A DNA stretch of 30,511 bases, taken from positions 1-30,511 of the forward strand of contig CAZYPH010000017.1 in the NCBI GenBank assembly GCA_964649095.1, read 5' to 3'. The notes under the pieces were generated by a model. The model had not been told where the DNA came from, searched no databases, and was given only the letters and a program-made list of their open reading frames with translations. The DNA comes from CAZYPH01 sp964649095 (GTDB lineage Bacteria; Bdellovibrionota; UBA1018; UBA923). The position numbers and the translations under genes are program-made. Of this stretch, positions 15,785 through 23,109 are shown one piece after another (positions within the stretch are counted from its first letter, which is position 1; each line of letters opens with the position of its first letter).

Positions 15785-16658
15785 TATTTTGATTGGAGCC
15801 TGTGCGCATTCGCGTGTGTCGGCTTCGGCCGGAACGGGTGGCGACAGTCTGATGGTATATCCCAATGACCTGGTAGACGGCGCTGTGGCGTTGGTCGTGT
15901 CTAAAGTACCTGATAGAAAACTGCAATCGTGTGCGTTTGATGACGGACGACAGTTTAGGGCGATGCTTGAACCCGATGGTTATTCGAGTGTTCTCGTAGG
16001 GTTGGAATATGGAAAAGTGGGCCGACGCGTTCTCACCTGTGTAGTCGGAGAAAATGCTAGCACGGTTGAAACGGTATTTCTTGATGTACGTTCTGGGCAG
16101 TACCCCTCAGAGGTTTTACGAGTGCCGCCACGTACGGTTAGTCCAAAAAAGAGAGACTTAAAGCGTATTCGTTCTGAGTTAAAAATTCTTGATAGAGTTT
16201 ATGCAAGCTCAGGCACGCAACGACTTTGGACAGCGCCTGTTCAAGTTCCGGTTGATAACATAGTAACTTCTATATATGGATCTGCGCGCGTGTATAACGG
16301 CATTAAAAGTAATGTGCATTATGGAACAGATTACCGTGCGCCTACCGGCACTCCAATCGTTGCGCCATTAGATGGTAGAGTCGTCTTGGTGAAGAACTTA
16401 TTTTTTACGGGCAACACGGTGATTATAGATCATGGGTTAGACTTCTTTACGATCTATGCTCATATGTCGGCTACCAGTGTTGTTGTAGGGCAATTGGTTA
16501 GTAAGGGGACTAGCTTAGGCAGTTCAGGAGCAACCGGACGTGCAAGTGGACCCCACCTACATCTGGGCGTACGACTTGCTGGGCTTAAAGTAGATCCGCA
16601 AAAAGTGTTTGAACTTATCAATGCCCGCGATGGGGCTAGATCGGCGGCTGCCAAGTGA
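15738..16658 (+). CDS. M23 family peptidase, lipoprotein
   Basis: Predicted zinc endopeptidase that cuts peptidoglycan cross-links. With the ATG at 15738 the protein has 306 residues, a lipoprotein signal with Cys22 (LSILIGAC), a linker, an Ig-like or beta-rich region (about 35-135), a short helix and a LytM domain (about 170-295). The M23 residues are complete: His194 and Asp198 in HYGTDYRAP, His242 in IYAHM, and His273/His275 in GPHLHLG. So unlike the EnvC-like neighbour this one should be catalytic. GGAAGAG a few bases before 15738 supports that start; in-frame ATGs at 15723 and 15726 are possible. It starts inside xseA and its stop overlaps the next GTG start (GTGA). The context suggests a job in septal or envelope remodelling. 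Confidence 0.92.
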   Translation: MRKLPKFYLLLILPLSILIGACAHSRVSASAGTGGDSLMVYPNDLVDGAVALVVSKVPDRKLQSCAFDDGRQFRAMLEPDGYSSVLVGLEYGKVGRRVLTCVVGENASTVETVFLDVRSGQYPSEVLRVPPRTVSPKKRDLKRIRSELKILDRVYASSGTQRLWTAPVQVPVDNIVTSIYGSARVYNGIKSNVHYGTDYRAPTGTPIVAPLDGRVVLVKNLFFTGNTVIIDHGLDFFTIYAHMSATSVVVGQLVSKGTSLGSSGATGRASGPHLHLGVRLAGLKVDPQKVFELINARDGARSAAAK

Positions 16659-17605
16659 ATCGGTTATTCATTATATTCATTGTAGGTTTCCTAATTTTTA
16701 ATTCGCTTTCAAAAGCAGCACAGGACACGACGGTGGTCGTCGACAATGCAACTGTACATGTTGAACCAAATATAAATTCAAAAGTGATCGAATACCTGGC
16801 CGAAGGGGCAGAGGTGCGTGTCTCTAGTTTTCCATTACAAAATGAGTGGTACAAAATCCGCTCAAAAAACGGCATTTACGGGTGGGTGCATTTAAAAAAT
16901 CTTTCATTGGCAAAGAAACCGAAGCTTAGTGACGAGGAAGATCCAGAAACAACGACGGACCCTAGTATTGTCGCGCCGGCGAAACCTGCGCGCGATAGAA
17001 AGTTTTATTTGCATGCGGTAGGTGGCGTCGCATTTTTTAGTCCAAAAGATTTAAACACACTCTTCCTCTTTGATGGACTCAATAACGGATATTATGGCGG
17101 AGCTGAGTTAGGTTATAGTATATATAGCGAATTAACTATATTTGTTCGTTTTATGAGTGTCTTTAAAAATACGATTACAAAAGAGAACGTATCTAGTCAG
17201 ACGTATAATCTAGCTCTTCGTTCGTACCCGTTCGGATTGGGAGTAGATTATTATATTTTTAAGTTGCCCGCAGCACGCCTAGCTATAGGGGGATCGGCCG
17301 GTATAGCGCTAGCAACTTCGTTTTCATCAGAGGCCTATACACTTAGCGCCCCTAATACGGTTGTCTTACAAAGTAATCCTTGGTTTGTAGAGGCCAGGTT
17401 AAAATTCGTACGTCCGCTAGGCCGAATATTTTCGGTTGGATTAGAGGCCGGTTACCGCTATCTGCGCACCGCGGAACTCGAAACGACGGGCGCGTTAGAC
17501 GTGAATGGAGCTGATCTCATCTTTCGAACTGGTAATATTTATCCGCGACGTGTAATCGATCTCTCAGGCCCCTTCGCAGGGGTTACGTTTGGGGTTCATT
17601 TTTAG
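16655..17605 (+). CDS. Secreted SH3b-domain protein with predicted outer-membrane beta-barrel
   Basis: I do not know a name for this 316-residue protein. It starts with GTG at 16655, overlapping the M23 gene stop by 4 nt. Residues 1-22 are a signal peptide (cut near SKAA). Residues 26-85 form a bacterial SH3 domain (TVHVEPNINSKVIEYL, then NEWYKIR and GWVHLKNL), of the type that binds peptidoglycan. A charged Pro/Thr/Glu linker spans about 86-115. Residues 117-316 show alternating hydrophobic strands (YLHAVGGVAFF, YYGGAELGYSIY, LTIFVRFMSVF, VGLEAGYRYLR) and end FGVHF with a terminal Phe, typical of an outer-membrane barrel. A protein that holds the wall with one end and sits in the outer membrane with the other would act as a tether; this is inference. 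Confidence 0.75.
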   Translation: MNRLFIIFIVGFLIFNSLSKAAQDTTVVVDNATVHVEPNINSKVIEYLAEGAEVRVSSFPLQNEWYKIRSKNGIYGWVHLKNLSLAKKPKLSDEEDPETTTDPSIVAPAKPARDRKFYLHAVGGVAFFSPKDLNTLFLFDGLNNGYYGGAELGYSIYSELTIFVRFMSVFKNTITKENVSSQTYNLALRSYPFGLGVDYYIFKLPAARLAIGGSAGIALATSFSSEAYTLSAPNTVVLQSNPWFVEARLKFVRPLGRIFSVGLEAGYRYLRTAELETTGALDVNGADLIFRTGNIYPRRVIDLSGPFAGVTFGVHF

Positions 17606-17622
17606 ATTGGAAGTTGATTGTT

Positions 17623-18183
17623 ATGGCAAAGATTTACACGAAAACAGGTGATGGTGGCGACACGGCCTTAGTTGGTGGGCAGCGAGTATTGAAGAACGAC
17701 ATCCGTATTGATGCTTACGGTACGTTAGATGAGTTGAATTGTTTTATAGGTGCTGCGCGTTGTGAATTAGATGCTGTTGGTAACATTCTTGAAAAGAATC
17801 TAGATAGCCAGTTAGAGCGTATACAGAATTTACTATTTAATTTGGGAAGTTTATTAGCGTGTGAAGCAAGCGAACGTGAGCAATTTAAACTCCCACAAAT
17901 ATCCGCTGGTGATATTGAGTGGTTAGAAGCATCCATCGACGAAACTTCGGCCATGTTAAAACCAATTAAACAATTCATTTTACCGATGGGTTCAAAACTA
18001 TCCGTTCAATTGCACATTGCGCGTTCTGTGACTCGCAGAGTTGAAAGACTGATGATTACCGATCGCGACTCTTTACCCGCTCAGGCGTTACCGTTTATTA
18101 ATCGACTATCAGATTATTTATTTGTGATGGCACGCTTAGGTAATTTAACGCGTGGGCAAGAAGATGTGTTTTGGTCTAAGTAG
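17623..18183 (+). CDS. pduO: Cob(I)alamin adenosyltransferase, PduO type
   Basis: Transfers the adenosyl group of ATP to cob(I)alamin to make coenzyme B12. The 186-residue protein has the PduO/EutT-type ATP site near the N-terminus (KIYTKTGDGGDTALVGG, 3-19), RIDAYGTLDELN (28-39), the catalytic helix ARSVTRRVER (133-142) and the C-terminal NRLSDYLFVMAR (160-171). Length is normal. ATG at 17623 was chosen with GGAAG about 9 nt before; a TTG at 17614 is in frame. It follows the barrel gene by 17 nt and is the last gene of the plus-strand run. No B12 enzyme or synthesis gene is nearby, so it probably serves salvage. No terminator hairpin is seen in the 32 nt before hslO, which converges on it. 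Confidence 0.94.
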   Translation: MAKIYTKTGDGGDTALVGGQRVLKNDIRIDAYGTLDELNCFIGAARCELDAVGNILEKNLDSQLERIQNLLFNLGSLLACEASEREQFKLPQISAGDIEWLEASIDETSAMLKPIKQFILPMGSKLSVQLHIARSVTRRVERLMITDRDSLPAQALPFINRLSDYLFVMARLGNLTRGQEDVFWSK

Positions 18184-18215
18184 CACCCAAATATCTAGGC
18201 AAAACGGACCATTTA

Positions 18216-19139
18216 TCAGTTCATGAGGCGTCTTAAATCTTCTGCATTGAATGCATATTCTTCGCTACAAAAATCGCAGTTGATCTTGGCGCCCTGGTCT
18301 TCGTTAATCATTTGTTGAATCTCTTTAGCACCTAAGAGGCGAAGCGCGTTTTTCACTTTATCGGCGGTACATTGACACGAAAACTTCAGCGGTCGTTCGT
18401 CGATTAAAGTAAAGCCCAAATCACCAAATAGTCGACCTAGTACCAAGGTTGGGTTGGCGTCTAAAGCTACTTGTTTTGCTAGATCACCCATGGCGTTTAC
18501 TTTTTCTTCGACCAATTTAATTTCATCTTCAGAGGCGCCGGGTAGTGCTTGTACCAAAAAAGCTCCCGCAGATTCAATAAAACCCTTCTCGGAAACCTTA
18601 ACAGCTAGGCCAACGGCCGCCGGAATTTGTTCGGATTGTAGTAAATAATAGGTAAGATCTTTTGCAAGATAACCGGTTAACAGCGGTACAGTGCCGACAT
18701 ACGGCTCCTTCTCGTGCTCCTTTTGCCGAATGACCGATAGATAACCATGTTGCCAAGGGCCCATCTCAATATCGATATCACCTTCAAATTCTTTTGCGAT
18801 GATAAAACCTCGAGCTTCGCCTTGTGGATTGGCATCGGCGATAGCTTGTTTGAATAACTTATTACCTTCCTGTTNNNNNNNNNNCCCTTTAAGCGACAAA
18901 CTAACTTTTTCGCCCGGCTTGCACATAGAGCTTAGTAGAAGGCTTGCTAATAGAGTTTCACCGAGCGCTTTAATTTCAATTGGAGTCAACTTGTGACGGT
19001 TTCCGGCGTCAGCGACTAGGTTTGGCGCTGAAATGGCGGTGGCCAGTAACCCGCCGCCCTTAGCAATACACTTTACCCAGCGATCTGACCGGGCGTTCAA
19101 GTTTTGGTCTAAAGGCTTCTCCGCGAGTTTTGTACTCAT
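18216..19139 (-). CDS. hslO: Redox-regulated chaperone Hsp33 (interrupted by an assembly gap)
   Basis: Hsp33 is a cytosolic holdase that is switched on by oxidative unfolding when it loses zinc. The protein is about 307 residues including four unknown residues at the N gap. It has the Hsp33 core (KLTPIEIKALGETLLASLLLS, GYLSVIRQKE, GYLAKDLTYYLLQSEQIP) and the C-terminal zinc-binding cysteines as CQC (about 255 and 257) and CDFC (about 288 and 291), so redox control should be intact. From the family, about 17-19 residues are expected between the conserved KG and RG flanking the gap, but 24 are present if the Ns are counted; the gap length is probably arbitrary. The ATG at 19139 is clear. The 197-nt upstream region holds hairpins described separately. 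Confidence 0.92.
   Translation of the reverse strand: MSTKLAEKPLDQNLNARSDRWVKCIAKGGGLLATAISAPNLVADAGNRHKLTPIEIKALGETLLASLLLSSMCKPGEKVSLSLKGXXXXQEGNKLFKQAIADANPQGEARGFIIAKEFEGDIDIEMGPWQHGYLSVIRQKEHEKEPYVGTVPLLTGYLAKDLTYYLLQSEQIPAAVGLAVKVSEKGFIESAGAFLVQALPGASEDEIKLVEEKVNAMGDLAKQVALDANPTLVLGRLFGDLGFTLIDERPLKFSCQCTADKVKNALRLLGAKEIQQMINEDQGAKINCDFCSEEYAFNAEDLRRLMN
18875..18884. other. Run of 10 Ns: scaffold gap inside hslO
   Basis: Exactly ten unknown bases interrupt hslO. The reading frame is open on both sides and stays in frame with ten bases, but comparison with the expected Hsp33 spacing suggests that the true gap is shorter or that the flanks nearly join. Confidence 0.99.
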
Positions 19140-19191
19140 ATTCTGATTACTTAATACAGTTGAGAGTGAAAGACCATTGGCTTCAGTGAGG

Positions 19192-19292
19192 CAAAAAAGT
19201 TCCAGGGCATTTTTGCTGCTGTAAGCCGAACGCAGGTCCTGGCCGAGTAGCTGTGTGCAGGTGGTTACGACCTCTTGCGGACACTTTTATTA
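19192..19292. promoter_or_regulatory. Hairpin-rich region between hslO and the divergent AAA+ gene; possible leader or small RNA
   Basis: Two stem-loops stand out. One pairs CCAGG (19202-19206) with CCTGG (19238-19242), with an inner CTGC/GCAG (19216-19219 / 19232-19235). On the minus strand it is followed by AACTTTTTT, like an intrinsic terminator 53 nt or so before the hslO ATG, though that stem has one A-C mismatch. The second pairs GTGT (19253-19256) with ACAC (19281-19284), with inner GCA/TGC and GGT/ACC and, on the plus strand, a TTTTATT tail. A minus-strand TAATAA at 19292-19287 could be a -10 box without a good -35. No match to 4.5S, 6S or tmRNA cores was recognised. Confidence 0.35.
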
Positions 19293-19336
19293 CGTTTGAC
19301 CGAGCCCAAAGTAACCAAAGAAACTAAAAATTATAT

Positions 19337-20389
19337 ATGAAGAAAAATATATTTATAATCGGTGAGTCAGAATTCATTAAACGTTTAGACGAGTCTGTTT
19401 CGACATTCGTAAGGAAAATTAAAGATGACGATCAAACTAATAGTCGACCACCGTCTGCATTAATTGTTGGAGACTGTGGTGTTGGGAAAGAATTTCTTGC
19501 ACGTCAAATACATGCCAATATCTTTGTTGATAACGAACGTTTTCATTCACTGCACTGTACGGAAGCCACCAGTATTGCAGATATCGAGTCCTTGCATGTG
19601 CCCTCCAAACACAATGGCACGATATGTTATTTAAACTTTGAACAGTTAGGAATTCAGGTTCAGAACGTATTGTTCACCAAATATGTGCAAGCGGTAGTCA
19701 ATCGCCCTCAGTGTTTACATGTATTTACAAGTCATCTATCGCTACAAAAGTTGCGTGAAAACGCGGGCGTAGACCGATCGTTACTTACCATGCTTGAGGC
19801 GACGGTTATTGCAATTGATCCGCTGAAGAAGCGTCGTGATGATATTCTCCCACTTGCGCGTCACTTTCTAAAGCAGGCATTGGTAAAGTATACAAAGTCG
19901 TTCACTGGGTTTACACCTCACGCAGAACGAGCGCTGTTGAACTATGATTGGCCTGGAAATTTGGATGAGCTCAAGTTGGTAGTAGAACGGGCCGTCTTAT
20001 TAGAAGTGGGCCCGCTATTAGAGCTACCTCTTTTAGAGCGCCAAGTGCGCAGTAATATTAGTCTTGCGTCATCGAACTCTGCGCCGGTGCTTGCCTTCGA
20101 TTCCAACAGAACAAATACTGTCAGCACATCTTTTGTAACGTTTAATTCAAAACAGCATCTAAATGTTGTTTATGAAAAGGGCCTGAGTCAACTGCGCGAA
20201 GAGACCGATACTGAACTGACAAAAGAAATTTTAGTGGCCGCACTCATTGCAGAATCTGGCAACGTTTCAAGTATTGCTAGAAAGTTGAAATTAGATCGGG
20301 CCAATTTGTTACGCTTACTGCGCCGATTCGAAATTAAACCGGCGATGTACCGTTCAGCTGCTGTAACTGATTACAAAAAAGCGGGCTAA
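19337..20389 (+). CDS. Divergent AAA+/Fis-HTH protein related to sigma-54 activators but lacking GAFTGA
   Basis: A 350-residue relative of bacterial enhancer-binding proteins. Walker A is kept (GDCGVGKE, 45-52), as are the region after the arginine finger (LKKRRDDILPLARHFL, 163-178), the sensor II WPGN (205-208) and a C-terminal Fis-type HTH (about 293-332, SGNVSSIARKLKLDRANLLRLLRR). The part between Walker A and Walker B is about 20 residues shorter than in a normal activator and has no GAFTGA loop, which contacts sigma-54. Walker B reads TICYLNFEQL (95-104) in place of TLFLDEIAEL, so the Asp and Glu are not in their usual places. It probably binds DNA and perhaps ATP but should not activate sigma-54; a repressor or co-regulator is possible. 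There is no N-terminal receiver or GAF domain. It ends tail-to-tail with bioY, overlapping by 4 nt. Confidence 0.82.
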   Translation: MKKNIFIIGESEFIKRLDESVSTFVRKIKDDDQTNSRPPSALIVGDCGVGKEFLARQIHANIFVDNERFHSLHCTEATSIADIESLHVPSKHNGTICYLNFEQLGIQVQNVLFTKYVQAVVNRPQCLHVFTSHLSLQKLRENAGVDRSLLTMLEATVIAIDPLKKRRDDILPLARHFLKQALVKYTKSFTGFTPHAERALLNYDWPGNLDELKLVVERAVLLEVGPLLELPLLERQVRSNISLASSNSAPVLAFDSNRTNTVSTSFVTFNSKQHLNVVYEKGLSQLREETDTELTKEILVAALIAESGNVSSIARKLKLDRANLLRLLRRFEIKPAMYRSAAVTDYKKAG

Positions 20390-20961
20390 AGTTTCAAGGC
20401 GCGTGTTGCAACGGCAGCGCCCAAAACTTTTACGACGTCGCCTAATAAAAACGGCAAAACACCCAATTTGATAGCCTGTACAAAGTTAGAGTTTATAAAA
20501 AAACTTAATTGTAGAGCTCCGAGCCCCAAAATAAAAAAACTTGCCACAAAAAATAAGAACGCTCGGCCGAGTGTGGATAACACTGGGGAGTTCGATGGTT
20601 TTTTTAAGTTAGGTCTCAAAAGTGAAACAAATACGGCCGCTGGTAGAAACCCCATAAGATAACCGCCCGTCGGACCAAACAAACTTAATCCCGAGCTAAA
20701 ACCTGCAAATACGGGGGCTCCAATAGTGCCTAAACCTAAGTACAGCAACACCGTAGAGGCGCTTTCGCGCCATGAAAGTGCATAAGCTACTACAAATAGT
20801 GCCAAGGTTTGTAGCGTCATAGGTACCGGCGTAAAGGGCAACGGCACAGCAATTTGAGCGCTGATAGCAAGTGCAAGAGTGGCCGCTAAAACGCGCATGA
20901 CGACACGTGTATTAAGCTTTTGAATTAGTTTACTGTGAGTGGGGTTTACTAAAGTAGTCAT
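20386..20961 (-). CDS. bioY: Biotin transporter BioY (ECF substrate-binding subunit)
   Basis: Integral membrane S-component that captures biotin, alone or with an ECF energising module (EcfA/EcfT, not seen here). The 191-residue protein has six hydrophobic segments and the family motifs PFTPVPMTLQT (42-52), GPTGGYLMGF (96-105) and LLGDVVKVLGAA near the C-terminus. Length is normal. It lies 17 nt after the TPR gene on the same strand. Its stop (TAG) overlaps the stop of the convergent AAA+ gene. No BirA or BioR-type site is recognisable upstream. A biotin-scavenging lifestyle fits, but synthesis genes could be elsewhere. Confidence 0.95.
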   Translation of the reverse strand: MTTLVNPTHSKLIQKLNTRVVMRVLAATLALAISAQIAVPLPFTPVPMTLQTLALFVVAYALSWRESASTVLLYLGLGTIGAPVFAGFSSGLSLFGPTGGYLMGFLPAAVFVSLLRPNLKKPSNSPVLSTLGRAFLFFVASFFILGLGALQLSFFINSNFVQAIKLGVLPFLLGDVVKVLGAAVATRALKL

Positions 20962-20978
20962 TGCGGCGTCTCCTTCGA

Positions 20979-21476
20979 TTAATTCAATATTTGCTCAGTC
21001 TTTTGCAGTAACTCTTTGGCTGCTAAAAATTCTGGTGCTTTATTCAGCGCTAAACGTAGGTGCTTGCACGCGCTTACATAGAGCTCATTTTTTACAAGGG
21101 CTCGCGCGAGGTTAAAGTGAGCTTGTTCTTGCTCCTCGTAAAGTTTACTTTTTAGTGCTTTCTTTAAGAAACGTTGGGCTTTTTTAGAGTGTCCCTTCTC
21201 TAGGTGATAAACGCCAATCGCGTTTAAAGCATAACCGAAATCGGCATTTAGCTGTAGTGCGCGCTCACACTCTAGAATTGCTTCGTCTAGTTCGCCCATT
21301 AGGGCAAAAGTAAATGCTAGCAGCGTGTGCCCCTCTGGTGACGGTGTTCGGTTGATCGACTCAATAAAGTATTTGGCCGAGCGTTCTAGGTCGCCTTCAA
21401 GTTGGCTTTCAAAACCTTTTTGTAAATATTTGTCTTTAGCCGCAAGGGCCATAAGATTTTGAACTTTCATCGACAT
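20979..21476 (-). CDS. TPR-repeat protein
   Basis: A helical protein of about 165 residues made mostly of tetratricopeptide repeats: from the likely start at 21476, repeats lie at about 17-50 (KGFESQLEGDLERSAKYFIE), 51-85 (HTLLAFTFALMGELDEAILE), 86-119 (GYALNAIGVYHLEKGHSKKA) and 120-155 (AHFNLARALVKNELYVSACK). TPRs act as protein-binding scaffolds; no catalytic domain, signal peptide or membrane segment is seen, so it is probably cytosolic. The start is uncertain: ATG at 21476 or 21470, or TTG at 21512, none with a strong ribosome site. It sits between a DUF493 gene (21 nt or more upstream) and bioY, which does not indicate a partner. Confidence 0.8.
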   Translation of the reverse strand: MSMKVQNLMALAAKDKYLQKGFESQLEGDLERSAKYFIESINRTPSPEGHTLLAFTFALMGELDEAILECERALQLNADFGYALNAIGVYHLEKGHSKKAQRFLKKALKSKLYEEQEQAHFNLARALVKNELYVSACKHLRLALNKAPEFLAAKELLQKTEQILN

Positions 21477-21533
21477 ATGAAACCAGTATCCTGCTTTAGG
21501 GATTAATTGCAAATCTTGAGTCGATTCGTTTGG

Positions 21534-21884
21534 CTATAATACCATCTTTAAGTCGATAACTTCGGCTGTTGCCTTAATGATTTCAATAATTTGTGATGCG
21601 TTATGGGCGGAAATAGATATGGTTACGCTAATATACTTCGCCGCTTGTGCCTTCGCTCCTTGGCTACGTCTTTGATGGGTAATCGAGGAATAGGGAAACC
21701 GCGTTACTAAACTTTGCACACCCGTTAAAAACGCCGTTGTGTCGAACCCTATAATTTTATGTTGATACACGCAGGGGTACGACTCCCGCTCCAAAAGCTC
21801 TTGCAAGGCTGCTAATTTGTTAAAACGGTTACCAAACGGATTTTCAATTACGGATTTGGTCGAAATGTCCAGAAGCGTTCCCAT
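21534..21884 (-). CDS. DUF493 (YbeD/UPF0250) family protein
   Basis: A 116-residue protein of the small ACT-like alpha/beta family known as YbeD or UPF0250, whose role is not settled (a regulatory ligand-binding role is proposed for the fold). The signature part is ALQELLERESYPCVYQHKIIGFDTTAF (27-52), followed by the strand segment YISVTISISAHNASQIIEIIKAT. The N-terminal 20 residues are longer than in E. coli YbeD (87). The ATG at 21884 lies within the upstream cca gene (overlap 37 nt), so translation is coupled. In enterobacteria ybeD sits by lipB; that link is absent here. Confidence 0.85.
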   Translation of the reverse strand: MGTLLDISTKSVIENPFGNRFNKLAALQELLERESYPCVYQHKIIGFDTTAFLTGVQSLVTRFPYSSITHQRRSQGAKAQAAKYISVTISISAHNASQIIEIIKATAEVIDLKMVL

Positions 21885-23080
21885 GCCGACTGTTTTAGCG
21901 CATCTCCAAGCTGCGGGGAAGGCTTTAAACCGGCATCCATAAAGCTTTGAGCAGACTCAAATTCAAACGTCCCTTTTTGTGTGCGGAGAATTCTGGCTAC
22001 TTGATCTAAGAGGTTAAGTGCTTGTTTTTTTTGGTTTTCACTTGGCCCCCGTGCCCGCCTAACAAAGGCTTTTAAGAGATCAATAAATTCCTTCTGGTGC
22101 TGTCCCAGTTCGAGCCAATCTTTCGGATGGTGGATGTCTTTTATTGATTTTGTCTGACTCAACTCAGAATCGCTATAAATACTCATACACAGCCCCAGTA
22201 AGCGTTCTTCGGCGTTTGAGAGGCGTAGGTTCTCTGAGATCAAGTCGCGATCCGGCAGGGTCTGACCAACGTCTCCCAAAAGGCCTGTTATCGCCAAACC
22301 GCAAAGCCAGTGCATGGCTGGGGGTTTGTAGGCTAGCTTTAATTGCCTCATGTCAGCCGGCAGGGCAATTTTACGATTACCAAAGATACATTCCCAAAGG
22401 CTGTGGCTGAGTAAAGACTCGAGGCCTACAAGGGGTCGCGAGGTCTCTAAAAGTTTGAAGAGTTCGCTCCGAATGCGTTCGCGACTCACATGGTTCAGAA
22501 GTTTGGCATTCGTTTTCATCGCTACAGACGTGGGTTTATCTAACTTAAAACCTAGTTGTGCTTGAAAACGGGAGCCACGTAAAATGCGTAACGCGTCTTC
22601 GCGAAAACGCTGATCGGGGTCGCCGATGCACTTGAGTAGCTTAGCCTCGAGGTCATTAAGACCGCCTACATGATCTATCAAATCATGAAAACGAAGGTCT
22701 AAATAAAGTCCGTTGATAGTAAAATCGCGTCGAGCGGTATCGGTAATTTCATTTCCGATCTCGATTCCATCCGGGTGTCGATAATCGCTATATTCTAAAT
22801 CTTTTCGAAAAATAGCGATGTCGATTGATGAAGGATTTTTTAGTTTGAGGACACCAAATTTAACACCCACATCCAAATGATTGGGATAAATCTCGCGTAA
22901 TTTTTCAATTGGCGCGTTTGTAACCAGATCATAATCCTGCGGATTAAATCCTAGCACCAAATCGCGTACGCAACCACCGGCTAGGTATGCCCGATAATTC
23001 TGGGACAATAGTTTTTGTCCTGCTTCAATAACGTCAGAAGGAATTTTGTTAAATAAGTTTTCTGCAGATTGTTTTTGCAT
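21848..23080 (-). CDS. tRNA nucleotidyltransferase / poly(A) polymerase family (class II CCA-type)
   Basis: Class II nucleotidyltransferase that adds CCA to tRNA 3' ends or poly(A) to RNA. The 410-residue protein has the catalytic head GGCVRD (35-40), DYD (49-51) with two metal-binding acids, a third acid in SIDIAIFRKD (about 85-94), RRDFTINGLYLD (118-128) and the ATP/CTP-selecting neck region DPDQRFREDALRILRGSRF (about 154-172), then a helical tail. CCA and PcnB enzymes are hard to tell apart by eye. The tail here lacks the Arg-rich extension typical of gammaproteobacterial PcnB and is shorter, and no HD domain is seen. CCA addition is the more likely role. It is head-to-head with rlmI, with 0-29 nt between the start codons. 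Confidence 0.85.
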   Translation of the reverse strand: MQKQSAENLFNKIPSDVIEAGQKLLSQNYRAYLAGGCVRDLVLGFNPQDYDLVTNAPIEKLREIYPNHLDVGVKFGVLKLKNPSSIDIAIFRKDLEYSDYRHPDGIEIGNEITDTARRDFTINGLYLDLRFHDLIDHVGGLNDLEAKLLKCIGDPDQRFREDALRILRGSRFQAQLGFKLDKPTSVAMKTNAKLLNHVSRERIRSELFKLLETSRPLVGLESLLSHSLWECIFGNRKIALPADMRQLKLAYKPPAMHWLCGLAITGLLGDVGQTLPDRDLISENLRLSNAEERLLGLCMSIYSDSELSQTKSIKDIHHPKDWLELGQHQKEFIDLLKAFVRRARGPSENQKKQALNLLDQVARILRTQKGTFEFESAQSFMDAGLKPSPQLGDALKQSAWERFWTFRPNP

Positions 23081-23109
23081 TGGGTGTGTCGATAACCTAT
23101 CTACATTCT

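Noticed and set aside
15600..15800. xseB next to xseA
   Set aside because: The reading frame after xseA is the M23 lipoprotein; no small XseB-like protein is seen.
19192..19300. Possible SRP RNA (4.5S) or 6S RNA in the hslO upstream region
   Set aside because: The GGAAGGAAGCAGCC-type SRP core is absent and the 6S closing stem and bubble could not be drawn convincingly; only generic hairpins are kept.
22144..22565. Plus-strand frames inside the cca-family gene
   Set aside because: No ribosome site or known motif; antisense to a clear gene.
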